A stretch of 64,000 nucleotides of DNA from Euphorbia lathyris (lineage: Eukaryota; Streptophyta; Magnoliopsida; Malpighiales; Euphorbiaceae), in the NCBI RefSeq assembly GCF_963576675.1, contig NC_088919.1, positions 51,234,501 through 51,298,500 on the forward strand, in the 5' to 3' direction. This document shows positions 1 to 11,880 of the stretch, piece after piece. Made by a program: the position numbers and the translations under genes. The notes under the pieces were generated by a model that saw only the letters and a list, made by a program, of their open reading frames with translations, was not told where the DNA came from and searched no databases. Every line of letters starts with the position of its first letter. The stretch's first letter is position 1.

Positions 1-2
1 AA

Positions 3-1334
3 CGCCATGGAATAGACTACACCGGGGTATTTGCTCCGGTGGCAAGACTTGACACTATTCGCATGATTCTTGCAGTAGCTGCTCAATTCAGTTGGCAAAT
101 CTTTCAACTTGACGTAAAGAGCGCATTTCTTCACAGAGAGCTTAAAGAGGAAGTGTTTGTCCAGCAGCCCGAGGGATTCATAAAGAAAGGAGAAGAGGAG
201 AAAGTCTATAGGCTGAAAAAGGCTTTATACGGCCTTAAATAGGCACCGTGAGCCTGGTACAGCAGAATTGAAGCCTATTTCGTACGTGAAAAATTTGAAA
301 GATGTCCCAGCGAACATACTTTGTTCACTAAATCAAAAGGAGGTAAAATCTTAATAGTGAGTCTTTATGTTGACGACTTAATATTTAGTGGGAATGATAA
401 GAACATGTGTGATGAATTTAAAAATTCAATGATGTTGGAGTTTGATATGTCTGATTTGGGAAGAATGAAGTATTTTCTTGGAGTAGAAGTGAAACAAAGT
501 GCAGGTGGGATATTCATTTGTCAGAGAAAATATGCAAGAGAAATTTTAACAAGGTTTGGTATGGAGGACAGTCATGCTGTTAGAAATCCGATGGTGCCGG
601 GAATGAAGCTACGCAAAGATGAAGGTGGTGTTAGAGTTGATGAAACTAAATTCAAGCAGGTGGTTGGAAGTCTCATGTATTTAACTGTTACTAGGCCTGA
701 CCTGATGTATGGTGTTAGTTTAATAAGCAGGTTCATGGATAGTCCTACCATGTCACATTGGCTTGCAGCAAAGAGGATTCTAAGATATGTGAAAGGAACC
801 ATTAATCTGGGAATTTTCTATAGGAGGGGAGAAAGCAGCTTGAAGCATTTGAAGCTTATGGCTTTCACTGATAGTGATTATGCTGGCGATTTAGATGATC
901 GAAGAAGCACCTCTAGTTTTGCTTTTATGTTGGGGTCTGGGGCAATTTCTTGGGCCTCAAAGAAACAACCAGTAGTTGCTCTCTCAACAACGGAAGCAGA
1001 ATACATAGCAGCAGCCCAATGTGCATGTCAATGTATTTGGATCAGAAGAGTATTGGAAAAGATTGGAATTGAAGAGAAAGCAGGGACTGTGATCATGTGT
1101 GATAATAGTTCTACTATACAACTGTCCAAAAATCTAGTGTTCCATGGGAGAAGTAAACATATTGATGTGAAATTTCATTTTCTCCGAGATTTGGTGAATG
1201 ATGGACTTATTAATTTGAGTTATTGCGCATCTGAGAATCAACTTGCAGATACCATGACAAAGCCTTTGAAGTTGGAGCAGTTTGAGAAACTTCGTACCAT
1301 GCTGGGATTAATGGAGATTACAAAGATAAGCTAA
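3..1334 (+). pseudogene. copia pol fragment: reverse transcriptase and RNase H
   Basis: The reading frame starts inside RT with HGIDYTGVFAPVARLDTIR, then VKSAFLH and ALYGLK. It is interrupted by TAG at 240-242 and TGA at 249-251, just where copia RTs read KQAPRAW. The same frame continues through the catalytic motif YVDDLIFSGN (near 372), LGVEVKQ, TRPDLMYGVS, and the copia RNase H with [26 protein letters not shown] and KHIDVKFHFLRD. It ends with QLADTMTKPLK and a stop at 1332-1334. Both stops are one C-to-T change away from the expected codons (CAG and CGA). Apart from these the frame is open, so decay is fairly recent. Only the 3' half of pol is in the window. Confidence 0.93.
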
Positions 1335-1363
1335 GTTCAGATGAATTAGTTTAAGGGAGGGAT

Positions 1364-1602
1364 TGTTAGATATTTTATCTGTTTGAACTAGTCTTTTAGT
1401 TGTTAAGAGAGTTCCACCTCTTTAGGAAGTCCTATTCTTTAGAAATAAGATATCTGTTTATTTTCTGTTTTGTAAATCCCACGTCTTTAGCTTATGAAGT
1501 GTGGTTTTTTCTGTTTAGCTCTGTAAGGCTATATATAGCCCTTTTACTCATTGAATAAATTAATCCTTTCAGCTATCTCTTGTGTTATTTCAGAAATTAA
1601 CA
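1364..1602 (+). repeat. 3' LTR of copia element, 239 bp
   Basis: It starts TGTTAGATAT directly after a polypurine tract 30 bases past the pol stop and ends AAATTAACA, giving TGTTA/TAACA inverted termini. A TATA box (ctatatatag, near 1529-1538) and an AATAAA-like signal (gaataaat, near 1553) give it promoter and polyadenylation signals. No second copy of this LTR is in the window. Confidence 0.88.
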
Positions 1603-1774
1603 TGGCATATATAATTTGATGAATAAAGTTTTATTCTTTATAAAATTCCTATATAAGCTCCATATGAATTGGGAGAGAGATCCTTTGATCTATCGTTTAG
1701 ATTAAGGAGAATGTTGGGGTGAGTAAATTATTAAAAGAAAAAAAAATATACATAATCATTATATTGGTCTTGAT
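1603..1774. other. AT-rich spacer, no gene seen
   Basis: AT-rich DNA between the copia LTR and the family L repeat. I see no coding potential or clear repeat boundary. Confidence 0.5.
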
Positions 1775-3756
1775 ATTTAAAGAAAGTTTGGAGAGGAGAT
1801 AAATAAATTGTGTTTTTCTCGATTCAATCGAACCATGAAGAAATAGTATACGGAACCAAACTTCTGACAGCGGCGTGAATCAACGACTATTAATGGATCA
1901 CATCGACGAATTTTTGGTGACCAACGACGACATTTCGGTAACGAAATTTTATACCCAAATTATTTCGATAGTTTTGGTAAATTTTAATAGATTTACGATT
2001 AACGATTTAGCGTCTATGAATTACTAATAGAATATAAATTTTAGGCTAGTTGTGCTTTAGATTTATCGAAGTGAAATTCCGTATTAAGACTTTTAGCCGT
2101 GTAACGAGTTTAAAAGTATAATTGGTCCAAAATAATTAAGTCGGTTTAGAATTAATATCTCAGCGATAAAAAATTAATCCAATAAGAATATTTTAATTAT
2201 TTTAAATTCTATAATAAATATGTTAAGCATTTTAATTTTTAGAGTTCAAATGAGTTATAAATTAAAAATGACTCATACCGATATTTGCCAATCAGAGTCG
2301 TAATATAGAGTCGTAATATAAAGGTTAGTACAATACTTCGAATATAAAAATCTATACGGATAAACTTCTAGCTGTGTTACGAGTCTAACTGAACCTTCGG
2401 TCAGAATTAACGGTACAAGTTTAGTATTATAGATTACAATTTCAGTGACGAACATAAATAGTCTAATAGAAACGTTCGGTTTAAAATTTAATTTTATATG
2501 ATAATTAAGTGACGTTAATTTATCGAATTAAAATACCTTGAAAATAGAATGACTAATACTAATATTTATCCAGTAGAGTCGGTATAAAGTCGAATATAAA
2601 ATTAGTACAAGAAATTGAATTTAAAACTAGTTCAAATAAACTTATGACAATATAACGAGTCTAATGGTGTACTCAGTCTAAATTAATTATATTAGTTTAA
2701 TGTTATACGTAACTATTCATATGACAGATAAAAATAAGTTTTAGTCTTAAACTATTTAAGTGGTTTTGAATATATTTTATTAATTGTTTAAAATATATTG
2801 TTTAAAATATTCGTACACTTTTGATTTTCATTATTTAAAGAATAATTATTCATTATCGTAGTATTTCAGAAATTTGGTCGAAAGAAATGAATTTGACAAT
2901 CTTATGTGAATTGTTTTTGGATTGAGGAAACTGTTTCGGTTATTGTTAATATTTATGAGATTTGGATTGAAATCCAATATGATTTTTATGCTGTGATATT
3001 TTGAAGGATAGGTAAAATGGTTTTGTCCATCTAGGATTGCCCGAGGTAGGAGTTGTATGAATTGTAAGACCATACCTAAGGGCGGTATGGCCAGAGTGCA
3101 CGGCTGGTAGTCCCAACGTTAGGCAAGGCGAGATATGAATGAGATATCTCGATTATTGATATGATTGATGTTATGATAAGCTACACGGGTGGAATTCGAG
3201 GATGGACACACACAAATTTTGTATTATGTTTTGATAATGTTTGATGATTTGAATTATAATGTTTTACATTTGTTTGATTACGAGTTGATTTATTAAAGCG
3301 ATTTATTTGATTACGACTTGGTTTGTAAGCGATTTATTTGATTATGAGTTGGTTTGGTAAAGCGGTTTATTCGATTTAATTCGTTTTGATAAAGTGATTT
3401 ATATATATTAAATTATATAGTAATAAAGTGAAATATACAATTAAGTTATTAGCGAATCAATCAACGTGTCAATAAGTTAAAATGAGTTCATAAGTTCAGA
3501 GAACTACCTAATTAAGAGAACTACCTAAATAGGTAGAACTAAGTGGCTTTGATTCCCGATTTAAAAGATTAAAAGACGTTCGGGATACGTAGGAAGCTTG
3601 ATAGAACTATCAAGTCCAAGCCAAATAATTAATAAAACTTTAGGTAGTCTAAATAAATTTTTATCTATTAGAAAATAGATTCGTGTTTCAGACCGATAGG
3701 CGTTTGTTATCCTATTTTTCCTTCATATCTGATGCCGTTTAGGGTCGGGTGTGACA
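1775..3756 (+). repeat. diverged copy of long LTR family L
   Basis: This stretch aligns with the solo LTR at 15889-18447. Similarity is weak over about 1800-2900 and very high over about 3000-3756, where both copies share the tract near 3020-3210 (taggattgcccg, gggcggtatggccagag) and end GGGTCGGGTGTGACA. The left end is unclear: no TGTCAC start is visible, so it is truncated or rearranged. No protein is encoded. The 30-bp unit that is tandemly repeated in the other copy occurs once here. Confidence 0.75.
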
Positions 3757-3955
3757 AATCTAAAATAAGTTTTTGATCCTATTAAGAAAATTTTGTCAAA
3801 AATATGTTTTTGATCTTCTATAAACGATTGAAACTCAAAAGGAATTCATATTTTTCAAAATTGTTCAAGGTCAGAATCAGCTTTGAGATGCGTGCTTCTC
3901 GAAAAATCTATTCACAGATTGAACAAACATCTTTTTAAATTCGTTTTTCGACATT
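3757..3955. other. spacer, no feature seen
   Basis: AT-rich sequence between a family L LTR end and a repeat X fragment. No coding or repeat signature was recognised. Confidence 0.4.
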
Positions 3956-4480
3956 CTGTGTAAGCTCACCCCCACCCTCCCTCTAAGCATCACTTGGATT
4001 TTTCACTGGCGGAAGAAGAGAGATGCACAGAAGTTTTGTTGTACCCTCAGCTACTGAATCTACCTTGGAAAAATGGTTGCAATTTCACCCTCCACTTGAA
4101 GAAAAGTTTAAAATATTACAATTGTATTGGAAAACCCTCTTCTTTGACTCCACCACTAGTATAAATTAGGGGTGGCAACGGAGCGAGGTAGAGATCGATG
4201 CATCGCCCTAAATATTTTTTAGGGTGGTTTTGGAAAATGTTAAAATAAAATTTAAGAATTTTTTAACGCCTGCAGGGATGTCTACGTGTGACGAAGAATC
4301 CCTAAATGATATGGGCACTGAAGGACAAACTGGGGAAAAGAAAGCTACTCAAATTGCTCAATTTTCCATATTTGATATGCTCTCTAATACCATGTCGAAA
4401 GAGAAAACTGCATATTATATGTTGATAATTTATCAAAAGATATATTAGGGTAGTTTTACCAACACATTAAACCAATTTAT
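3956..4480 (+). repeat. repeat X, copy A (partial)
   Basis: This matches about the last third of repeat X copies at 6424-7990 and 13467-14960. It begins at gtgtaagctcaccccc and runs to cacattaaacc. It contains a short frame starting MHRSFV at 4023 and a second frame from 4224 (FLTPAGMSTCDEESLNDMG and on). Counterparts of both exist in the other copies with stops. I do not recognise either peptide. The element type is unknown. Confidence 0.7.
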
Positions 4481-5010
4481 TTTAGCCCGATAAACTACAT
4501 CCATGGTCACTGAATTTTATCCATTTCAACATTATTATCACTAAACTTCAGTTTTTAATAATATGGCCATTAAACTTGACATTTTTCAACACCGGTGGTT
4601 ACTCAACGCCCCAAAATGACCGTTGATAGGCTCAAAATAAAAAATTCAAAAAGTTAATGATATTCTAAGGAACTTTAATTCTTGAAAAATTTCATTTTGA
4701 GGTCATTTAGGTGTTGTTTGGTTAGGAGATAGTGAATTTTTAGAGAGAGAAAGCTCCAAATAAATGTGATTTTGGAAAATAAAAAATGTGGTTTCATGGT
4801 AAATGTCGTTCTGAACAACTTTAATTCTTGAATATTTTTATTTCGAGGTCGTTAACGGTTATTTTAAGGAGTTAATTAGAATTGAATGGTCACCGGTGTT
4901 AAAAGGTGTAAAGTTCAGTGATCATACCGTTAAGAATAAAAGTTTAATAGCCACAATGTTAAAATGAAGAAAGTTCAGTAGTCATGTATGAAATTTATCC
5001 TATTTTAGCC
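4480..5010. mobile_element. MITE-like foldback element
   Basis: The two ends form an imperfect inverted repeat of about 110 bp. The left arm runs from ttagcccgataaac through repeated '(a)ctgaa/actaaactt' phrases to caacaccggt (about 4590). The right arm is its reverse complement, from accggtgttaaaag (about 4890) to tttatcctattttagcc (about 5008). The interior carries a shared interspersed segment (ggtcatttaggtgttgttt and on) also found near 5810, 6800, 10140 and 13830. No transposase. Exact ends and target duplication are not resolved. Confidence 0.6.
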
Positions 5011-6423
5011 TTGCTATAATTCACAAAAATATAAAATTGAAAACTTTGAATGAGGATAAAAAAAACATAAATAACACAATTTTATAGTAAAATAAAGGTA
5101 TATGGTATGTTTTTTTTAGAAAACAAAGTATTTAGAATTACACTGTTAAGTTCTGATGACAATCAAGAGAATTTACCAAACACTTTCTATTTCATATTTA
5201 GTATTAAAAGGTAAGAATCAGTTCCGAAAAATGGAAACAAACAAGCACAAAATAAAGGCTAATTTAGTTTTAAGGTTATTAAAAAAGTTTAATTTTACTT
5301 CCATCATATCAAACAAATCAATTTTGTCTCAAGTCAATAGTAGGCATCCTAACTCAATTATACTATTCTTTATAGGAAATGTCACTTACTTTTAAAAGCA
5401 CCAAATTTAACTAAACTTTCTAACATAAACATAAAAATGAGTTGAATAAAATTGTGATGTTTTATAAAATAAGAATAAAATATATATTTTTAATAATCTT
5501 GAGGTAAATTTTGTCAATATTCCAAATAATTGTGTTTTTAATACTAAGAATAAAAATTCTACAAGAATGATATTTTTAGGTAATTTACAACTATGATCTT
5601 TTAACTTTTTACTTGTTTTCATTGTGATCTCTGAACTTTAAAGATGAACATTGTGATTATTGAACTTTCAACTTTGCACTATATAATTATATCATTTACC
5701 GTTGATTAATATGTGCACTCCAATAATAATAGTTAATCCTCCGTTATAAACTTGGTGAAAATGATATTTTAAACAATTTTAATTTTTGAACTTTTAGTTT
5801 AGACATCATTTAAGTGTTATTTATTTAGAAAATGGTTGTTTAAAGAAAAAAATCTTAATTGTCAGTTAGGTGTGCGTAATTTTTTATTTTTTTTTTAAAT
5901 CTAGACTGTTAGTAAAGAGTAAATTTGATATAATACTAATTTGGACCAAAATCAATTACATATATGTATATATATATATATATAACTTTTGTTAAATTTT
6001 GTTATATATAATAACATACCGTTTGTTTGTTAAAAAATATTGAATACGAAAAAATTTTGTTTTGAAAAATAATTTTTTTCGGTATTTAATTGCAACTGAG
6101 AAATAAAAGGAAATCATAATAGCTACTATTTTTAAAAGGTAAAAAAAAAGGATATAATTAAAATTCAAAAGTTTTCTACATAGATATGTAAATTCAAGAT
6201 ATAACATTCATTCGACTCTCCGAACCTTTAAAGTCAATTAGAATCGTAAACTATCAAAATCTTCAACTAAGCAGAAATCATCAATTGAGTCATCCATCCT
6301 AAGCAAAAGTCATCAATTGATTTGGTTCAGTTAAACACTTCTAGACCCTATTTTTCAAATCCATTTTGAGCCAATACAAACGTTATTATAGTCCATATCA
6401 AATAGTCACAATTACTAATTTGT
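5011..6423. other. AT-rich intergenic DNA with repeat scraps
   Basis: I see no gene. It holds a half-copy of the 'tgaactttaaa' foldback type near 5590-5720, a TA microsatellite near 5961-5984, and near 6235-6330 a fragment resembling one arm of the foldback at 62624-63032 (atcatcaattgagtcatcc). Confidence 0.5.
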
Positions 6424-7990
6424 GCTATTTAATTATTTCTTTATTACATGTGCACAACAAAACATCTGATAAGAATTTAAATAAGATGAGATAAACACAA
6501 TACCATATGTATATACGCATCTTTGATAGTAAAAGAAAAATTTGTGTTTTCATGTTTTGTCAAATTTGTATTTGCGGAGTTTTTTTATTCAAACGAAGAC
6601 TGAAGTTTTCGTTTTGCTAAAACCGAAGATCTTTTAGTTTGATATCGAAAAAATGACCGTTGGCGATCTTAAAATGGAAATTTTCAAGAATTAAAGTTGA
6701 TTAGTACCAAATTGAGTATGGAACCAAATTTTTTATTTTTCGAAATCATCCTTTTAGCAGGTTTCTCTCTCTAAAGGTTCAATTTCTCTCTCCTCACAAA
6801 ACAACACCTAAATAATCTCAAAATTAAAAATTTAAAGAATTAAAGTTATTTGTAATATCATCAAGTCTTTGTTTTGATGTCATCAATGCTCATTTTAATT
6901 TTGAGGTCTTTATTTTTAACAAAGCCAAAGACCTTAGTCATTTCTTGGTCGTAAAAAAAACCTCAGTCCCCGTTTGCACACAAAAAAATCACAGGTATCT
7001 GTTTGACAAAATGTGAAAGCACTAAGTTGTTTTAGACTTTTACCATAATTGATATGTTAATAGTGATAACATGACACGTACACAAGTAGAGTAAAGATAA
7101 CAAGATTTGTGATTGAGGAGAGACTTCGTTAATATAGTTGGAAATTGGTCCAATTTGTCAAAGTTAGGTCCTTAATTGTACCATTTAGAGTATTAGAAGA
7201 TAAAATCGCTTTTAGTCGATACTAGAATGTTTTTGTACCTTATCTCATATATATATTGATGCTAAAAATAAAAATTAGGTATAAATAACAGCAAAAGATA
7301 GTGACTGATTCATGATCCACTGACATTAAGAGGTGTTTGGATATTCTCTTGTAATATATGGGTGCTCTACACATAATTTTCATTGAGTCGTTCGACGGTG
7401 TGTGTAAGCTCACCCCCACCCTCCCTCTAAGCATCCCTTGGATTTTTCACTTGCGGAAAAAGAGAGATGCACGGAAGTTTTGTTGCACCCTCAGCTACTG
7501 AATCTACCTTGGAAAAATGGTTGCAGTTTCAGCCTCCACTTGAAGAAAAGTTTAAAAATGTTGCAATTGTATCTGAAAACCCTCTTCCCTGACTCCATTA
7601 CTAGTATAAATTAGGGGTGGCAACGGAGCAAGGTAGTGATCGATGCATCGCCCTCAATATTTTTGAGGGTGGTTTTGGAAAATTTTCAAATAAAGTTCAA
7701 GAATTTTTTAACGCTTGCACGGATGTTTACGAGTGACGAAGAATCTCCAAATGGCATGGGCGCCGAAGGATAAATTGGGAAAAAGGAAGCTAGTGAAATT
7801 GCTCAATTTTCATATTTGATGTGCTCTCTAATACCATGTCGAAAGAGAGAATTGCATATTATATGTTAATAATTTATCAAAAGATATATTAGCTAGGGTA
7901 GTTTTACCAACACATTAAACCAATGTATTTTAGCCCGATAAATTATATTCATGACCACTAAATTTTATTCATTTTAACATTATTATCTCT
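6424..7990 (+). repeat. repeat X, copy B (longest copy, about 1.55 kb)
   Basis: This aligns base for base over most of its length with 13467-14960, and partly with 3956-4480 and 27788-28131. In order it holds a 5' AT-rich part, a shared foldback scrap (near 6770-6850), the tract tgataacatgacacg (near 7062), gtgtaagctcaccccc (near 7402), a short frame starting MHGSFVAPSATESTLEKWLQ at 7467, and a TATA-like ataaattagg (near 7606). No LTR, TIR or transposase was recognised. It could be a non-autonomous LTR-element derivative or a dispersed gene segment. Confidence 0.7.
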
Positions 7991-8164
7991 GAACTTCAGT
8001 TTACTATTACATTCAATTACACCTCACCTACCCTTATTTACTATGACATTCAATTACACCTCAAAACAAACAAGATTAGCTACCCTCACTTACTTTAAAA
8101 TACCCGCATCCAAACAAGTTGTTACACCAAGCTTAAACTCAGGTCTACAATTTTCACTATTGGG

Positions 8165-8621
8165 TTTTCTTTCTCCACGACAAGTACTTGTATTGGGGCA
8201 ACAGAATTGACTGTCCTGGCAGGCAAGCATTGCGAGTCTTGTGAGGGTTTGGGTCACCAAGAATCCAACCTCAGGTGTGCCCTTGAAGAAGCTTTGTTCT
8301 TAAACAGGTATATATATATCATTTCGTTTTCCTCAGGTTTCTATATATTTTAGTGATTTGATTTTATAACTTTCATCAGATGTTATTTTGAGTTCTGCTC
8401 AATCTTTAGATGCTGGGGAAGTTTGGGAACTGCTAATTTGAATTTATGTTTCACTGGTTTTTAGTACTACTACTTGGATTTGAGAAAGGAAAATTGTACT
8501 AGAATTTGAAAATTTTAATTTCTGCAACTTTTCTTGTTGCAGGACCTTTGTGATGCCTTCTCAAATTTGCATTAATCCAATACACAATAAGAAGAGGATT
8601 CTTCATCATCTAATTAATTAA
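8165..8621 (+). pseudogene. O-fucosyltransferase family protein, two-exon fragment
   Basis: Exon A (about 8165-8307) encodes DKYLYWGNRIDCPG, then after a frameshift GKHCESCEGLGHQESNL and RCALEEALFLNR. The intron has a GT donor at 8308 and an AG acceptor at 8541-8542. Exon B (8543-8621) continues in phase with TFVMPSQICINPIHNKKRIL and stops at 8619-8621. These blocks match the N-terminal part of plant O-fucosyltransferase family proteins (GDP-fucose transferases of the endomembrane system). The frameshift is a 4-bp tandem duplication, ggcaggca near 8217-8224. Only a small part of the gene is present: no upstream signal-anchor and no catalytic C-terminal part. It is therefore a dead fragment, possibly carried here by a transposon. 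Family recognition is from recall of the conserved motif. Confidence 0.75.
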
Positions 8622-8791
8622 ATTTTAGAATTCATCCAAATGGACCTCCCTTAACCACTACTTAAGCACAGTAATTCTTGATTATCATTACTAATGACAA
8701 AAATTCACAGTAATTTAATTCTCCTTTTAAAGGATATTTACTCTTTTAGCACTATTACATAGTATTATATACAATAGCCGTGATCGTGGTT

Positions 8792-9990
8792 TTACATGAT
8801 GGAACAAGCATGGGGATTGTCGTCGCTGAATGGATGGTTGTACGCTGGTTCAATATAATACCCTTGTTGCATGTGTCCATAATTGTACACCGGAATCTGA
8901 TCATAACTTGTATTGCGGCTGTTGCGAGTGAACAGTGTAACTCTGAGCAAATATCCGGTGCATCCATGAAGTTGGAACATATGGTGGATAATAGTCCATT
9001 TTATTTATTACCTCCGCCATAGCACCACCGTCACCACTAGCTGCCGTCGCCGGATCTGGAACTGGAGCTGGAGCTTCTTTGTTCTTCACCTTTGATTCTT
9101 CTTCTCCTCTTTCATCGCCTTTCTTATTCTTTTTCTTATTCTTTTTCTTTGCTGCTCCTGCTCCGGCTTGATCTTTTTTAGCATCACTCTTTTTCTCGCC
9201 GGCTTTGGCGCCTTCTTTATTATCATCCTTCTTTTCCTCTCCTCCTCCGTCTACTTTCTTAGCAGCATCATTCTTTTTATCGCCTCCTCCGTCGCCACCT
9301 CCGCCGACTTCTTTCTTTGCCTCGTTTGTCTTCGGCTGAATGGCCTCGTCTGTCTGTCTGTCCGTTAGCAGCATCGTTCTTTTTCTCGCCTCCTCCGTCG
9401 CTGCCGCGGCCGACTTCTTTCTTTGCCTCGTCTGTCTGCGTCGATTAATTAAATCCAAATTAGTTAAATCACTTTAATCTTCCATCCAACACATCGTAAT
9501 CAGAAACGAATTTAAATTAATTTTTTTATTATTATTATACCTCTTTAAGTGGTGGTTTCTTCACCTCCTGTTTCTTTTCAGCGGCTTTCTCCTCTGGTTT
9601 CTTCACCTCCGGTTTCTTCTCACCACCACCGCCGGCATCTTTATTCGGCTGCGGAGATACAATCTCTACGTCCTTCTTCATTTTCTTTTCCAGCCTGGCT
9701 TTCACTTTCTCAGGGTCAACTTTCCCGGTCACCGTCAATTTGTTCGAATGACGATCCGTCTTCGCCGACTCCACACCTTCAACAACAAATCACAAATTGC
9801 AATTGGCAATCCAAATCAATCAATCCTATTCAATTCTCACCTTCTAAATGCTTCACGGCTCTTCTAATTTTCTTACAACAGCCTTCACAATGCATGTCGA
9901 TTTTGTAAACAGACAGGCTTTTCATCCTTCTTTTCGCCTCCGGCGACGGAGGTGGCACCCTTTTTTATCTCCTCCGCCTTCTCTCTGCTC
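8792..9990 (-). pseudogene. heavy-metal-associated isoprenylated plant protein (HIPP), probably frameshifted
   Basis: HIPPs bind metal through an HMA domain and are prenylated at a C-terminal CaaX box. Minus-strand exons: 9841-9990, 9541-9776 and 8792-9435, all with GT/AG borders and consistent phase. Exon 1 gives YKIDMHCEGCCKKIRRAVKH with the metal-binding CxxC (CEGC). Exon 2 gives SNKLTVTGKVDPEKVKARLE. Exon 3 is a long Lys/Gly/Glu-rich linker. The C-terminus DDNPHACSIM with CaaX box CSIM (8795-8806) is in another frame than the linker, which stops at 8901-8903. Upstream of ATG 9923-9925 a second frame reads AGGEKKDEKPV, the usual HIPP lead-in, shifted by one base from the HMA frame. Two indels therefore separate N-terminus, HMA plus linker, and CaaX. 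Alternatively, the protein starts at 9925 and ends without a CaaX box. Expression is unknown. Confidence 0.82.
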
Positions 9991-11880
9991 CTAACATCAT
10001 AATATTAATTAGGCTAATTTTACTTTTAATTTCAATTACACTTAATTCAGTCAAAATTTTCTTTTTTTCAAATTTATCCACTTGAAAAAATAATGTTTTA
10101 ATCAAGTTTAATTCTTTAATCTTTTTGGTTTGAGGTTATTTAGGTGTTGTTTTTTTATGAGAGAGAAATTTAATGTTTAAAGAGAGAAAACTTAAAAAAT
10201 GATAATTTTGAAAAATAAAAAATTTGGTTATTTAATTCTTAAAAATTTTCATTTTGAGATCGATATTGGTCAAATTTGAAAAAATAAAATTTTTACCAAC
10301 CACATATACCGATCTAAAAAAATGTGAACCCACATAACATTTATTTGAAATTAACTCAGACAACTCACTTGATATGGTTGAGTTTCAAACTCCATGGCTA
10401 TGTCTATGTCGCATAGTCTGGAACACTTTCTAAAAGCTAGTTTGCTCTTTGCATACATAGCTTTAATTATAAGATAATCTTGGAGGTCCTCCATCACCAT
10501 GACGGCACCTTTGAAATGTTTCCACATTTAGACTGATCTTCGTTCGGTGTTTGTCAAGCACTTGAAATGGGTGAGATTGATGGCCTAAAGATTTAATATA
10601 AAATGGTTTGTAATGAATGAAAATTTAACTAATAGAACAAAATTAACTTTGAAATAAAGGATGTTTGATTACCTACTTTTCTCTTTATGTTTTCCTTTTT
10701 ACTTTAAAAGAGAGAGTTTTATGTGTTGGGTTAGACATCCTTTGTTTCCCTTTTATAGATGAAAAATCAATCTTTTCAACCGTAACAGTCAATTTCATTG
10801 AATTTTCAAAACTGATTAAATATAGTCAAATATACATCTTACCATTTTTAAGAAAAATGCATTCCAAAATTTATTACATTATAACTGTCCAAATTTTTCA
10901 GTTTTAAAATTGTATTCCATTCTAACCTATTAAAATTCAATTAATTGTTTTATAATGGTTAAAATACATTAATAGCTTCTGAACTTATCTCAAAATATTG
11001 ATTGGCCCCCTAAATTTATAAAGTGTTTTGTTAACTCCCTCAACTTGCTTAAAAGTAACCTATTTTCCACCTAGATTTGTTTAAAATCACATATTGATCT
11101 CCTAAACTCGCTTATAGTGATTCATTAGCCTCTGAACTTTTTAAAGTGATATACATTTCAATTTGTTTAAATCTATAACAAAAGAAAAAGTCAAAACTTA
11201 AAAAATAAAGGTATGATTCGCGATTCTATATCTTTAAAACAAATTAACTTTCTATTTTTTACACCTTTATGACGTTTTTATAAGCTTTAGGGACTTAATC
11301 ATTACACTTTAGGTAAGTTCATCAACCTAACAAGACATTATGTAAGTGTCGGAGATAATAAAGGTTTTTTAACAAATTCAAGAAGCAACTGATGTATTAT
11401 ACCATAACTTTACAAAATGTAAGTCGTTCAGGCTATCTCGGAAAAGAATAATATAATACTCATGTTGATTAATAAACACAAAATGGGAATAAGAAAAGAA
11501 AGTGAGGAGTAGAATTTGTTCAAATTATACCTAGAATGTGATTTGGTTTTAGACTTTCTGTCACATAAAGGATGCAGTTTGTAAATAAGAATCACAACTA
11601 AGAAGATGTTAATTTTTTCCTCAATACATACAAGGATGAACTCAATTTATTGGATATACTAATCAATTTATATTTCATATGGGTCTGATTCGAAGATTAG
11701 CATAAAAGCTTGCTTTTTTTTCCAATTAATAATACATAGTAGCATAAAACTTTAAATTTTTTTTATAGGCACAAAATTTTAGTTTTGATCATTAGTGAGG
11801 AATTTGACCCTTATTAAAACTACTAAAATCATACACTTTTTTTTAACCCCTAAAATCATACACTTATTAAAACTGCTGAG
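9991..11880. other. intergenic AT-rich DNA
   Basis: I see no gene. 10110-10260 repeats the interspersed segment also found in the foldback at 4480-5010. 10965-11340 contains several 'cctaaatttat / ctcaacttgcttaaaag / cctctgaactttttaaagtg' phrases, the type seen in plant foldback MITEs; I could not define its ends. Confidence 0.45.

Larger units (their letters stand above)
1..1602 (+). mobile_element. Ty1/copia retrotransposon, 3' part (RT-RNase H plus 3' LTR)
   Basis: The window opens inside the reverse transcriptase of a copia element, which ends in a purine-rich tract (about 1354-1362) and an LTR. The 5' part lies outside the window, so the insertion duplication cannot be checked. The coding part has two stops and is dead. 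The base after the LTR starts unrelated AT-rich DNA. Confidence 0.93.

Noticed and set aside
4224..4448. 74-codon frame as a separate gene
   Set aside because: It is part of repeat X; the other copies have stops, and it has no recognisable domain.
10665..10907. 80-codon plus-strand open frame in AT-rich DNA
   Set aside because: Low-complexity Phe/Tyr/Ile composition, no homology signature, and no repeat or gene context.
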